Assembly (NCBI GenBank): GCA_001557505.1
Contig: LSAX01000003.1
Coordinates: forward strand, 2,790,001 to 2,854,000
Source: Reticulascus tulasneorum
Lineage: Eukaryota; Ascomycota; Sordariomycetes; Glomerellales; Reticulascaceae
DNA: 64,000 bases
Direction: 5' to 3'
Of the stretch, positions 47,492-62,770 are shown one piece after another. Each line of letters starts with the position of its first letter. Position 1 is the first letter of the stretch. Under the pieces are notes generated by a model that worked only from the letters and a program-made list of their open reading frames with translations, did not search any database and had not been told where the DNA came from. A program made the translations under genes and the position numbers.

Positions 47492-49381
47492 TGTGAAGAG
47501 CAGTCATAGGCGAGCCCATATATAATGGCGCACACTGCTGGGAAGGGGTAGGGCGAGGACGAGAATGAGGCTGGTCGGCTTGCGGCGCTTTAGAGCGTCA
47601 TCTGGATGTCGTGGCCGGCGCAAGCATGGTTCGATTGGTTCGATCGTGAAGCTGGCCCAGAAAGCCAGATGCAATCTAAAAAGGTGGACGCCGGTTATCG
47701 AAAGTCAAGGCTGGGCTCCGGCCTATCCTCTTATTCCAAGGGGGGTTTGCGAAATGTCGTGATGGTGGTGTTGCTTTTCGGTAGGTAGGGTAGCGCCGAT
47801 GCAGCGGAAGCAGCTGTCTGGATACCAGGATGGATTTCCAGCACTCGCGTGGGCAAAGGCCGACCTAACCGTAGATGATTTTGGGGGGGGGGGATAAAAA
47901 AAAAAGCAGGGTCCTAGTAACCCGCCCCCGTCGCAGAAGAATAGAGTGGACCTGGACGAACCACTGCCTGCACCCACAACTCTACCCACGGAGCTGCCGA
48001 CTAAACAACACCTATTTTAAATCTCCACCCTTTGAGGAGAACTTGACTTGAAGGCTCTCTTTGTCCTCCGTGAGGGTAAGGTGAACAGGTACTGTAGGTA
48101 CGAAACAAGCCTGCACGTTACGTTTCTGGTGCCTGTGCATTATCTTACTGGGCGAAGAGGGAAAGGGACCACGTGGATGAAGCATTTGCACTTGCACTCC
48201 ACCAGGACAAATTTAGGCAATGATTGGCGAGGGAAAGAGTAAGTGCATCAGTTCGGTCAGCGATTAACTCTGTACTTTTGTGGCTGGTCTGGTAGATGTC
48301 GCGGAAACGAGACCTGTTTCCTGCGCACTTCTCCGGAGAGACTGCCTTGTTTCGCTCCCTAGAGTAGGTAAACCTACCTATCACTTATCTAGGCCAGCCC
48401 TCTAGTCTCTTGTATCCTCGAGCTACTGACTGCGTAGCGGGCTTGTATAAAAGTGTCTACGAACAGGACTACCCCGATACTCACCGACTTTGCATTTGGT
48501 CCCCCATTTCCGCCTCAGAAACATTACCGGATCGGCTCGTGTTCTGTCGCCTTATCCCCATAAAACCCCGATATCATGACAAAACGAAGCCTTCCGGATA
48601 AGGTACAGCAATCTGCACGCTACTACGTAGTTATATGGAGCTGCAGGCCGTGATTTGTCCCCCAGCCGAAATGACGACCGCAATGATGTAAGTGGCAGCA
48701 GGGTGTACCTGGTCCGTGTGCAACCCCCGACCGGTCAAAACTTCTCCCGTTTCCGGCTCCTTGGCTAAGTAGCTGGCATCAGTGAAGAAGTTGACTGACT
48801 AGGTACTAATTGCTTGTGCTAGTGCAATATGAATCAAGTTGCCACCAGTTGCCATTACTGAGGACACGGGGTTGTACTTAGGCGGTGGCGACGAGACGGT
48901 TGTCCAAGTAATACGACTTCCTGAAACTACACCTGTAGTATATATAATAAGAACACGAGCTCGCAATAATACATCACAAGATAGGCAGCTGGGAATGAGC
49001 TCAACGGGAATCTTCTCCCCCAATACTGTTATGGACACATAGGTCTGGTATTGCCAAGAACTAGGATTGGACAATCGCGAAACGTAAGGCAAAAGCACTG
49101 TATCTCGATGAAGTCGAAAATCTATCTATTCTCTATCTTAGCCCCACAGACGGGGCTCTCTTCTCTCGCACCTCCCTGCAACCGCTTTTGTCTTTGTAAA
49201 CCATCTTCCAATGAAGCAAAGACCCCCGTAACAGACTCCCTGCGTTCCTTACGTGCGTACTCACATTCTCTTTCATGTGGTCAGCGCTCTTTGGTTCCTT
49301 CATGCTTCATGAGTTGCGAAAATTAGAATAGAATTTATGGCCTATCAACCCACAGGGCCGGCAACGCAGCTTGCTGCAAGC
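47492..49381. promoter_or_regulatory. promoter region of the histidine kinase gene
   Basis: 1.9 kb between the histidine kinase start and the UGM stop, both on the minus strand. No ORF is supported. It holds a G10 run at about 47882 followed by an A-rich stretch, and a TACTACGTAGT near-palindrome at 48621-48631. No specific regulatory site can be assigned. Confidence 0.5.
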
Positions 49382-51412
<2,031 letters not shown>

Positions 51413-54400
51413 GGTGGGGGAGTATTCGTGTTGGAATTCTGGGTACAGAAAACAAGAACCGCCAATACAAGGGCGGAGCGATTGTACAGATTTCAGTCTC
51501 TGTGTAGATGATGTGGCTAGAGGAATTGAAGCCCCAGAAATTTCGAGAGATCGAGCGGGAGAGTTGACCGGTGCCAAAGGGTCGTCAAGATGGTTGCTGT
51601 AGATATGAATCCCAGTCGTATTTGGGGTCCCGGGAAAAGGAGTCGTAATGGAGGGGCTAAAATTATTTTTTACAGGGACCCTTTAGTTAAGTTCCGGCTT
51701 TGTGCACCATCCTCGAGATATGATATTGAAGCACACACACCTCCATCGCCAAGGGGGGCAAAACAATAACCCCTGGTCGGTGTGGTGTGCCCGCAACTTT
51801 AAACCACTGGCCAAAGTGCAATGAGGCGAACGCTTGACCAATTTCGTGCTATCGAACATGCCCCACGGGTAGCCACAACGGAGAAGATTGGGCGTTGATT
51901 TGGTTGCGTCTTTACTACGTAGTACCAATAGCAGGTGGTTACCAGTCTCTTGATCCCAATCCTAATCCTCTTGTTGACCGCTCTCTTCCACCAGCAGTGG
52001 ATGGCTGTTGTGATGTTGGGATTTCGAATGCAGGCTCATCAGTCAGGTAATGTGGTTATGTAGATGGCTGTTTGTGTTTTCCCTCCATGTTCTCGACACA
52101 TATTGGCCGGTCTCGTCCCTATCCCGACGGATGTCTATCTTTGTTTCTAGACAAGACAAGGCAAGACATGAGACATGAGGCATGACAAGTATGTACATAG
52201 CGGCCAACTTGGAGATAATGTGGCTGCGCCAAGTTCCACTTTCCCGTCCATCTCATCTACGTCCCCATAGCCAAGCCTGGCATCTGGTCTTGTCGGTGGG
52301 ACTTCAAGGTTGCAACGGTTAGGGCTCCATGCCACCGGCTCTGAATCCAGCAACATTGGCAGGCCACTGGACAGTTATTCCGCACCAAGCGCCAAAGAGT
52401 GCTTCTTTTCACCAGTTTGCGCTCGAGCGTTTGAACAACCGTAATCAGTTGGTCAACCCTCCACCCGCGGCAGCCAGTCAAATCCACCACGAGTTGATCG
52501 CAATACCCTGTTCACCGCAATCTCATAAAATTTGATGTCAATTACACGGCCATGCAAGATACCAAGGCAGATACCACCACCTTAGATTGCATAGTCGAGC
52601 CATGCTTTCAACTGTTGCTTGCGTCGAAGGACATGAAAGTTTGTTGATCGCTTTGTTTACATGTCGACTGGGCCTGGCGAACGCGCGATCGGCCTGGCGC
52701 TTTATTCCGCACCATGAAGAAGACATTCATGATGAGATGAGCCTTTGGACCCCATACTAAGTCGCAGGTCCCTTGGGGCTCTGTGAGCTAGTCTTAGATG
52801 TACTACCTTAGAAGACTCCTATAAGTCGGCAAACTAAAGACAAACAGCGCTCGGTCTCCCGTCCCGTCACCAGCCCCCAGTGCCCGTATTTTTTCTGCAT
52901 CTCGCCTATGGACGATCGTCAACTGTGAAATTTGGACCCCCACGACTTTGGCGGCCAATTCTAAAGCCCTGCATGCTTTTCATGCCCTGCGCTGTTGTCA
53001 ATCTGCCGGAGAAGGGAAACAGATGTTCATTTTAATGTCATCGCATAGTTGATCGTCACATGTAGACTCCCAATTCTCGGTCCTTTGGTCCATGTTGAAA
53101 AGCAACTATGGGGCTCTTCTGTCCCACTTCCAGGGTATCCCCTGACCATCACTCCCCGAACCAATGCCAGAGTGGGCAAACTTCCTTTGTTGGAGATCTT
53201 TGCTAGCGAGCTTCAAGTGTGTACAGGTATGGTATCAACTGGGTTATTAAAAACAGTGCCGCTTAACTGGTGGGAAGAAAAGATGCCAGTTGCAGGTAAC
53301 TTTCCGTTGGAAAGAAGTTATCAAATATTCTATTGATATCTACATACTCACTAATACATTCATCATCATAATTTCATGAATAACTACTTAAATATCTTGA
53401 TATTCTACGACATATTCATTATAATATTCCCGCGAATCGCTACTTGAATATCTCGATAGTCTACCATATATTCATTAGCTACCAGTGAATACGTATAGCA
53501 TTCCCTGAGTAGCTAGGTACCTACGTATTTGAATCTCCAGATGATAAAGCGGCACTGTTTTTTACGACCCACTTGCGTGTCAAGTTGGGGGTGTTTGTTA
53601 GAGCCGTGGTCGCGATTGTCAGAAGTCAAGCCAAGTCAACAATTCCCACAATACCAGGTATAATGTACCATTCCATCAACTTCCTGAAACGTGAAACTGG
53701 ATCTGTGTAGATCGGATCGCCTCGAAGCCATCCAGCACTCCAGCATGAACCTCGTCGAGTTCGGAGGGGGACGAGATGAATCAGGTACCTCCCAAACACA
53801 CCAGCCTTTCTACTAACAGCAACGCTTGCACGTCCTGGCGGGGACATGGTCTGAAGCAAACGGGAGTAAGACGGCAAGTTGGCTGAAGCCCATGCCATGC
53901 TGCATGAGATATGGAGCAGTGATGCCGTGTTCGACGCTGGCAGGGGACAGTCGCAATGCGGCAAACCCCTCAGGACTCTGCTCTTACATTCCTCGGCAGC
54001 TGTACAACGAAACACCACTAATAAAGAGAAGTAGCACGTTAGGCGTGGCTTCACTTAGACTAAGCATAGCTGGTCATTCAACAACCGAAAAGTGTGTGTG
54101 ACGGGTAGACGGATGCTGAGTAATACATTGCTGTCGATACGAACAACTTCAACCCTCGCGTGCTTGCCACCGTCTTATACGATCTTTCGAGATGCATTCT
54201 TTTGTCGCTCCGACTGAGGCTTCTCGTATTATTCTATGAATAGGCTGCTCTCTTAGATCCGCGACCTCGAAAGGCCTCCGGGCAGACTTAGTTGTATGGG
54301 CCTTCTACATGCCTACTGCCTCCTGCTCCGTTGTGTACGAAAGTTCCAGTTGCCGTACGGCCGCGAGTCGTTCGTTTTGCACTTGTGGACGGACGCGGGA

Positions 54401-55946
54401 CCGCACACGTCAGCACCAAAGTCCCCATCGGCAAGCAACCAAGCTCTTTTCTTCACGAATCGTGTGACGCCGGCCGGGCGCTGGGCTTGGTGTCACCCGC
54501 AAGCCGAAGTTGTACAGTTAGTGGTGGTCACGTAGTTTAGTTCGGTGGCTGTCCCGTAGTAACCCGCAAAATCGAAGAGACCTCTTTGTTCCAAGGATGA
54601 GTCGTATATCGATCGACTCAGCATTTATTTGCCGGCTGAGTGTCTAGCGACGGCCCAATGCCATGAGACGATAGGCAATACAACGCTCTGGGCATGAATG
54701 TCCAAGCAAATGGGGGTAGCCGAACAATCCCACCTGTGACATTCTGGCCCGTCTCTCCTTTTATCAGCGACGGCACTGTATGTGCTACCTACATACTCTA
54801 CTAGCATGTGGTGTGTAAAGTCAACAACTGGATTTCATCTGGAAAGGATATCAGGCGCCTTATTTCATCCGTGCTGCCATGACTTCTACTGGCTGTGGCC
54901 CCCAGCCCGTCGAAACGTGGGCAATTCAGTGATAAAGGGGGGCTTGATCTGCCTCGTGGTCCTTTGGCTCCCACCCCGTTGCCCCCCGATTGCACTAATT
55001 TTACGGCCCCTATCGAGAACCCCCCTGATGAGAACTGGAGACGATGGCGTAAAAAGGTACGGTACCTACTTTTCCGACAGCGCGCCAAGTGATAGAAGTG
55101 AGAAACTGCTGCTTTCCCGATTTTCACCACATCGCCCAGGCAGCAGCAAATACACACTTGTCCGACGGACGGCCGTTTGAAAAATAAAGGAAAATGATGG
55201 AAACCCTCGCCGGAACCGCAAGTATATAGCTGTTGATTCTTGAGTTTAACTGTATTTATTTACGTCGGGTGGCACTCATTTCTGCTTCCGTTGTTCAAGC
55301 AAGGTGTGATTTTCAAAAGGGGCTGTTAGGCACAATGTCACCCGGCTTGCCCCGCGTACCGGGTACATGGCAAACTGCGCTCTCCTCCGCCCACATGGGT
55401 GTCCCTTGTTGTTCCTGTACTTCGTAGATCTCCATTATGTGTATCTTCCCAACCAAGGAACCCCCTTACGTGGATTGGCCAGCTCTGTCTCGCGTCAACG
55501 TGAACTTCAATTTCCAGACCCAGCAGGGAAAAGGCGACCACGGGTTTTTTTTTAATTGCCCGGCTCGCTCACCCTGTTTTTCCTTGTCTTGAACTTACGA
55601 GTCCTCTCCAACCCTCAAACCAAACCACGCAGATAGGATCAAGGCTCTCTCTTCCTTTCTTGCCCTTTACATCACCCACTGCACGCCGTCTCTCGACAAG
55701 TACCTGTTCGTACTTCCGGCTGCCGAGTAAAGCGTGCTCCTATTTTTATTCTGGGACCCCCCAATTGCATACTGTTAGAGTCGTTTGCCCCACGACCACT
55801 TCCAAGTGCTAGGCTATCCTATCCGCTCGCTTTCTCCTTGCGCGTTCTTTCTCCTCAACATCACCGTCCTCAACCCCTCACCCAATCTACCGTTCGTCTC
55901 TGCCTAGTAGTATTCAGTCTCTACCAGCAGCCGACTACCATTCACA
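51413..55946. other. 4.5-kb spacer between divergent UGM and transporter genes
   Basis: No supported coding region. It includes the UGM promoter, a perfect TACTACGTAGTA palindrome (51913-51924), the inverted-repeat element at 53236-53575, and a pyrimidine-rich leader of about 400 bp just before the transporter ATG (55560-55940). Confidence 0.55.
53236..53575. mobile_element. MITE-like terminal-inverted-repeat element
   Basis: A 29-bp left end (53236-53264, core AACAGTGCCGCTT) is repeated in inverse orientation at 53547-53575, with about six mismatches over 29 bases and a perfect AAAAACAGTGCCGCTT core. The interior is AT-rich, unlike the flanks, and has no coding capacity. It contains a tandem pair of about 38 bp (53384-53421 and 53440-53477; CTACTTRAATATCTYGATA core). 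Size, ends and lack of ORF fit a non-autonomous DNA transposon. I could not identify a clear target-site duplication, so the exact borders are uncertain. Confidence 0.7.
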
Positions 55947-57394
55947 ATGGGCCTCGACGAAAAGACACGGACTTCGGGCGACTCGCCTCGCTCGGAATCC
56001 AACGGCGCTATCCTCCCCACGATCAATCCAGACGCTGAGAAGTCGCAATCTCTCAAGTCTGGGGTCCATCCGGCGGTCTACGTGGTGTAAGAACCGTGAC
56101 ATGGCACCTTGTTTGGGAAAAGAGTCATTCGCTAATGCATTTGTTCTCGGTAGTGCCTGGATCACCGTGAGCTCCTCGGTCATTCTATTCAACAAATGGA
56201 TTCTCGATACCCTGAAATTCCGTAAGGCGACCAGAATAAACATCAGGGCCTGGAGTGCATGGCTAACAGATTCAAAGCCTATCCTGTCATCCTCACGACG
56301 TACCACTTGACATTCGCGACCATAATGACCCAAATATTGGCACGCTGGACTCACCTCCTCGATGGAAGAAAAACTGTTAAGATGACTGGTCGTGTCTACG
56401 TGCGAGCCATCGTTCCGATCGGCATCTTCTTCAGTTTGAGTCTTATCTGCGGCAATTTGACCTATCTCTACCTCTCCGTGGCCTTTATTCAAATGTTGAA
56501 GGTGGGCATCAATCTTATGACTCCCTCTGAAAGCTTGCTAACCCAAAACTCCCCAGGCTACGACTCCAGTTGCAGTACTCCTGGCTGGATGGGCTCTCGG
56601 TGTCTCTACGCCAAGCTTGAAGACCTTCCTCAATGTCTCCGTCATTGTCTTCGGTGTCATTCTCGCATCCTTTGGAGAGATCAAGTTTGTCTGGATTGGA
56701 GTCATCTACCAGATTGGCGGAGTTATCTTCGAGGCTCTTCGTCTTACCATGGTCCAGAGACTTCTTAGCTCTGCTGATTACAAGATGGACCCTCTGGTTT
56801 CCGTCTACTACTTCGCCCCCATTTGCGCCGTCATGAACTTGTCGGTGGCTCTGATCTGGGAGATCCCCAAAGTCACCATGGTCGAGGTCTACCACGTCGG
56901 TCTGGGCACTTTCTTCCTGAATGGAGTATGCGCATTCGCTTTGAATGTATCGGTCGTCTTACTGGTAAGTTACTTCAGCCCGAGCCTGCATTTCCATTTC
57001 GTGTTGCTAACTGTGCGTTCAGATTGGCAAAACTTCCGCCGTCGTGCTCACCATCTGCGGCGTTCTCAAGGATGTCATGCTCGTGGCTGCCTCCATGCTC
57101 ATCTGGGGTACTCAGGTCACTGGTCTCCAGTTCTTTGGCTACGGCATTGCCCTTGCTGGCATGGTTTACTACAAGCTCGGATACGAATCGTTGAAAGGCT
57201 ACGTTGCCGAAGGTGGCCGACAATGGGCTGAGTTTGGCAATAAAAGACCAATCTTGCGGAAGCTCAGCATCATCGTTCTATCCGTGTTCGTCATTTTCAC
57301 CCTCCTTGGAGGCCTGGCACCGACGTACGCTCCGGACTACGACCCGGCAAATCTGATCAACGAGATGAGCGGCAAGTTTGGAAGCAGCCATTGA
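55947..57394 (+). CDS. triose-phosphate/nucleotide-sugar transporter family (TPT/DMT) membrane protein
   Basis: Five exons: 55947-56086, 56154-56221, 56278-56501, 56557-56964 and 57023-57394; introns 55-67 bp with CTAAC/CTAAT branch points. Product 403 aa. After a polar N-terminus (about 40 residues) there are roughly ten hydrophobic helices. Family signatures include SSSVILFNKWIL, PYPVILTTYHLTFATIMTQ, LYLSVAFIQMLKATTPVAVL, SFGEIKFVWIGVIYQ and the GKTSAVVLTICGVLKDV helix. Members (solute carrier 35-like, Sly41-related) exchange phosphorylated sugars or nucleotide sugars across Golgi or ER membranes. The substrate cannot be predicted. The ATG has a good context (CACAATGG). It is convergent with the eL27 gene. 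Confidence 0.92.
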
Positions 57395-58019
57395 AAGGTT
57401 TAGTGCGCTGGTTTCCATTGTACTGAGAGCATAATTCAAGTCAGGCTCTCAGTTTCGATACTTTATCTTGTCAACCCCTTCAGGTACATATTTGGCGAGC
57501 TATCTTTCATTCTTGGTCCGGAGCTGCTTTGCACATCTACGTAATTGGAGATATTTGACTTTTGCTTGAGCGAATGGGGTTCATTTGTACAGCTATAGAA
57601 GCAACGGCGCAGAGCGCAGGGTCCGGTTGCATGGCTTGCATCACGAAAGTTATAATATGATGTACTTTAGACGGCGTAGGAAGATAGACATGTACGTATG
57701 CGATGACACGGGTGCATTGGCTACGCGTCTCTCTGCCACATGTGAAAACGGGTAGTGTGCCAATAAATGGCTTATATTCATTCGTCTCTTCTGTTGTGGG
57801 ATCATGCATTCGCTCAAGCTGATCTAACGAGAATTAGAACACTCAGGAACTCGTCATGAGGGTTAGGTCTTCCAGGATCACAGTGTCCACGGGTCTTGAT
57901 TTCAATGGTTTCGTATTGGAGTCCTGATACCGAGGATCTCAAATGCCAACTAATGCTCTTTTACGGAGTACAAGCCAAACCAACTCCCCATCCGATTGAC
58001 GTGCGCAGAAACGAACCGT
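57395..58019. other. convergent 3' spacer
   Basis: 625 bp between the 3' ends of the transporter and eL27 genes. No gene, repeat or RNA is supported. A TTTACGGAGTA word occurs at about 57960, a motif type also seen elsewhere in the spacers. Confidence 0.5.
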
Positions 58020-58648
58020 TCAAAATCCTGTAGCCACATATTAGTTTTCCATTTCATCTCATAGCTCGGGGACAGGATGCAGCATAGGTCACGTACTCAA
58101 AGGAGTGAAGAACCACCGGTTCTTGCCGCTCGTGTATCGCTCCTCTAGCACTTTCTTCACGGTCTTCTTGGCCTCCTCGCGTTGACTTGGCTCCTTGAAG
58201 GTGTCGTTGGAGACGGTTCCCTTGAGTCCTTCCAGTTCCAGAGTGTATCGGGTGGGCATCAGATGGTTGTAGTTGACGAGCTTGACGAAAGGCTTGATCT
58301 TGTTTCGCTTGTCCTGTCTCGTCTTGGACATGCGGCGTGTGATCTTGGAGGGGTATCGCTCAATGCCAGCGACGAGGGCATGGCCGAAAGGGTGAGCCTT
58401 GTTGCCGCTGTCCACCGGTTGGATGATCACGACCTGAGGAGAATTGTGTTAGCGTCAGGTTCGGCTCGTTGGCAATCCAGCATATCTTGACGTTGGCATT
58501 TGCAGCTCCCCCCTTCCCATCTCTCGCGCCAATATCACCTGCCAATACTCTCGCACGGAATTGAAGGATGCAGCGGAACTCGTACCTTCTTGCCTGCATA
58601 CCGGCCGTGGGTGATGATGGCGACTCGGCCGACTTTGAGGAACTTCAT
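58020..58648 (-). CDS. RPL27: 60S ribosomal protein eL27 (L27)
   Basis: Three exons: 58648-58586, 58433-58097 and 58027-58020; introns 151 and 69 bp. Product 135 aa, normal for eL27. It starts [20 protein letters not shown] and continues [20 protein letters not shown]; the end [10 protein letters not shown] is reached only by splicing to the 8-nt last exon, which supplies two bases of the Arg codon, Phe and TGA. Without that splice the protein would end in Ser-Thr from intron sequence. eL27 is a component of the large ribosomal subunit. The gene is divergent from the NCE101-like gene, with 311 bp between start codons carrying two CACGTG boxes. Confidence 0.97.
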
Positions 58649-58959
58649 CTTGTCCTAATGTCGATGTGGAAAGTTGCAGTTGAGAAGTTTCGTCGCCGTT
58701 GGACCCTAGGCGTGAATTTGACCAGAAATTGGGGTTGTGGGCTGGTAAAAACTCGGCAAGCGAATTTCACGTGCAGCTGTCATGTCACGTGGTAAAGTCT
58801 TATGAGAAAAGAAGTGGGCCGGCTTCGGACTACTTCCACCCCATCCGTCCCAAAAGCCTTTAGACAGCCAATCCTCACCAGCTAATCCCATTCCTCGAAG
58901 AACATCAGTATAATTCAATTTCCTGTTGTGTAGGAGAGCTATTCACACTCTTGCCCATA
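58649..58959. promoter_or_regulatory. bidirectional promoter of RPL27 and NCE101-like gene
   Basis: 311 bp between two divergent start codons. Two CACGTG E-boxes lie at 58768-58773 and 58786-58791, 18 bp apart. In several ascomycetes such as Candida albicans, Cbf1 binds this motif at ribosomal protein promoters; the same use here is inference. Confidence 0.6.
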
Positions 58960-59223
58960 ATGCCGGCTCCTGCGTACATCATCTCTAGGACTGTTGACCC
59001 TATTTTCGCGGTCATTATCGGAGTCTCTGCGGCAACTTTGAGAATCAGTCGGGAAGAGAAAGCTTTGGGAAGAACGACGAATGAGACGATTGAAGCTGGT
59101 TTAAGGTAGGCAATGTGTCCCAAGGATTTGGGCCTCAATCGCCGTCCTTTTCATTATCTGTTTACAAAATACTAATAAGCTTCTTCTGCTAGGCGACTAG
59201 GGCTATCGAAGAAAACAGCATGA
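58960..59223 (+). CDS. NCE101: NCE101-like small membrane protein
   Basis: Two exons, 58960-59105 and 59193-59223, with an 87-bp intron (GTAGGC..CTAG; ACTAATA branch point). Product 58 aa. The segment ISRTVDPIFAVIIGVSAATL followed by REEKALGRT matches the pattern of yeast Nce101: a short N-terminus, one hydrophobic helix and a charged tail. Yeast NCE101 was found in a screen for non-classical protein export; its molecular role is unsettled. The splice joins AG to GCGA and restores the Arg-Arg seen in this family. It is convergent with the TTC36-like gene, whose stop is 100 bp away. Confidence 0.85.
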
Positions 59224-59323
59224 TGCTCCCTCCATCCAATACGCCAAAATAGATATAGATCCTCTCAGTCACGTCGAAGTAGTCCATCCTCGAGTCTTTT
59301 AAATACAGTACCAAGTCATCCGA

Positions 59324-60118
59324 CTAGGCGCCGAAGTCCGAGCCATATTCCTTCTTCATCGCCTCCCGAACAATCTGTCCACAGAGTTTGGCCGTGGGAT
59401 TTGTGCTCACGGCTAGACCCTTAGCAATCTCATTCCCATAACGACCGCCCATAGCAAACTCCTGGGAAGCTGCCTCTTCGAAATCGATCTTGGCCCAGTT
59501 TGACTCACGCCTCGCCTCGTCCACGGCGACGTCATTTCCGTCGACATGCTTCGAGGTTGTAAGGTAGATGGCCGCCCGCTGTGTGAAGGAGAGAGCAAGG
59601 GTCTTTGCTGCTTGAGGGGAAATCGCTGCGAACAAGGGGCGAGGTGTCAGTAGCGCAATTGAAGTCTCGAGATCTCCCAGCACTGATGTCGCCATTTGCC
59701 GTTGCTCTTTTGGATCGGGGTTTCGGATGAGGCGCTGCGGCGTTTGTGGGATATCTCCCAGCAGCATGGTGTCGCCATACAGCCGCCTTAGTGCTTGCAC
59801 TCTGTTGTTTCTGGCGCTGGCATAGTTCGGATGCTCGGATATCAACTCATCCAGTCTGGACAGGAGATGTTTGTACTCCTCAATCGGCTCAGCGATAGTC
59901 TTTGGCCTCAAGCCCGCCATCTGAAGCTCAAGCTGTTGTATGGCTAAGACAATATCTCGTTCTCTCTGTGTAACTCGCTCATACAAGGCGGCGTTTGTTA
60001 TGTGGGGATCGCGCGGCAGCGAAGAGTCGATTAGTGGATTTGCTAAAGGATTCGATTCCGGGTCCTTGATCTTGTCCAGGACGTTGATATCGCGCCTGCT
60101 CAATGAAATGGCCGCCAT
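59324..60118 (-). CDS. tetratricopeptide repeat protein 36 (TTC36)-like
   Basis: Single exon, 264 aa. Residues 1-60 include SRRDINVLDKIKDPESNP, a family-like opening. The middle has helical repeats consistent with TPR units (YASARNNRVQALRRLYGDT; about residues 100-215), and the C-terminus NPTAKLCGQIVREAMKKEYG resembles the TTC36 end. TTC36 in animals has been linked to HPPD stability and tyrosine breakdown. Here the gene stands divergent from the HPPD gene with 1.0 kb between them, a suggestive placement. Function in fungi is not established, and the TPR assignment is by eye. Confidence 0.8.
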   Translation of the reverse strand: MAAISLSRRDINVLDKIKDPESNPLANPLIDSSLPRDPHITNAALYERVTQRERDIVLAIQQLELQMAGLRPKTIAEPIEEYKHLLSRLDELISEHPNYASARNNRVQALRRLYGDTMLLGDIPQTPQRLIRNPDPKEQRQMATSVLGDLETSIALLTPRPLFAAISPQAAKTLALSFTQRAAIYLTTSKHVDGNDVAVDEARRESNWAKIDFEEAASQEFAMGGRYGNEIAKGLAVSTNPTAKLCGQIVREAMKKEYGSDFGA

Positions 60119-62410
<2,292 letters not shown>

Positions 62411-62770
62411 GGTATACTAACAATACCGGACCACTCATGTTCTCCGTTAGAGAGAGTATATGTGAGGGTGCGTGGGTGAAATGATATATGTGAATCATGA
62501 CGAAGCATGCTCTCTCTTCGAGGGCTTCGGGGGTTTTATTTGAGATTATACATATGCAGTATATAATTAGGTAGCCAAATTGACACCTTGCAACTTTTGC
62601 TTTGCTAGTTTCTTCGTAGCCCGGCCGTGATGATTATATATTCCAACATGCCAAAAAAAAGAAAATCAAAAGAAGGAAATTAAAACCTCTGAATACCTGA
62701 TCGAGATTTGCCGTGTCCCGGAGCTTGATGCCTCCCTCGCCTTGAAACGCCGTTATCTAGGATTTTTGGT
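62411..62770. other. convergent 3' spacer between HPPD and SSL1
   Basis: 360 bp, AT-rich, including a short A-rich stretch at about 62650-62685. Presumably the polyadenylation regions of both genes. Confidence 0.5.

Noticed and set aside
53384..53477. Direct repeats resembling a small CRISPR-like or satellite array
   Set aside because: Only two imperfect copies within an inverted-repeat element in eukaryotic DNA; better explained as the interior of a MITE.
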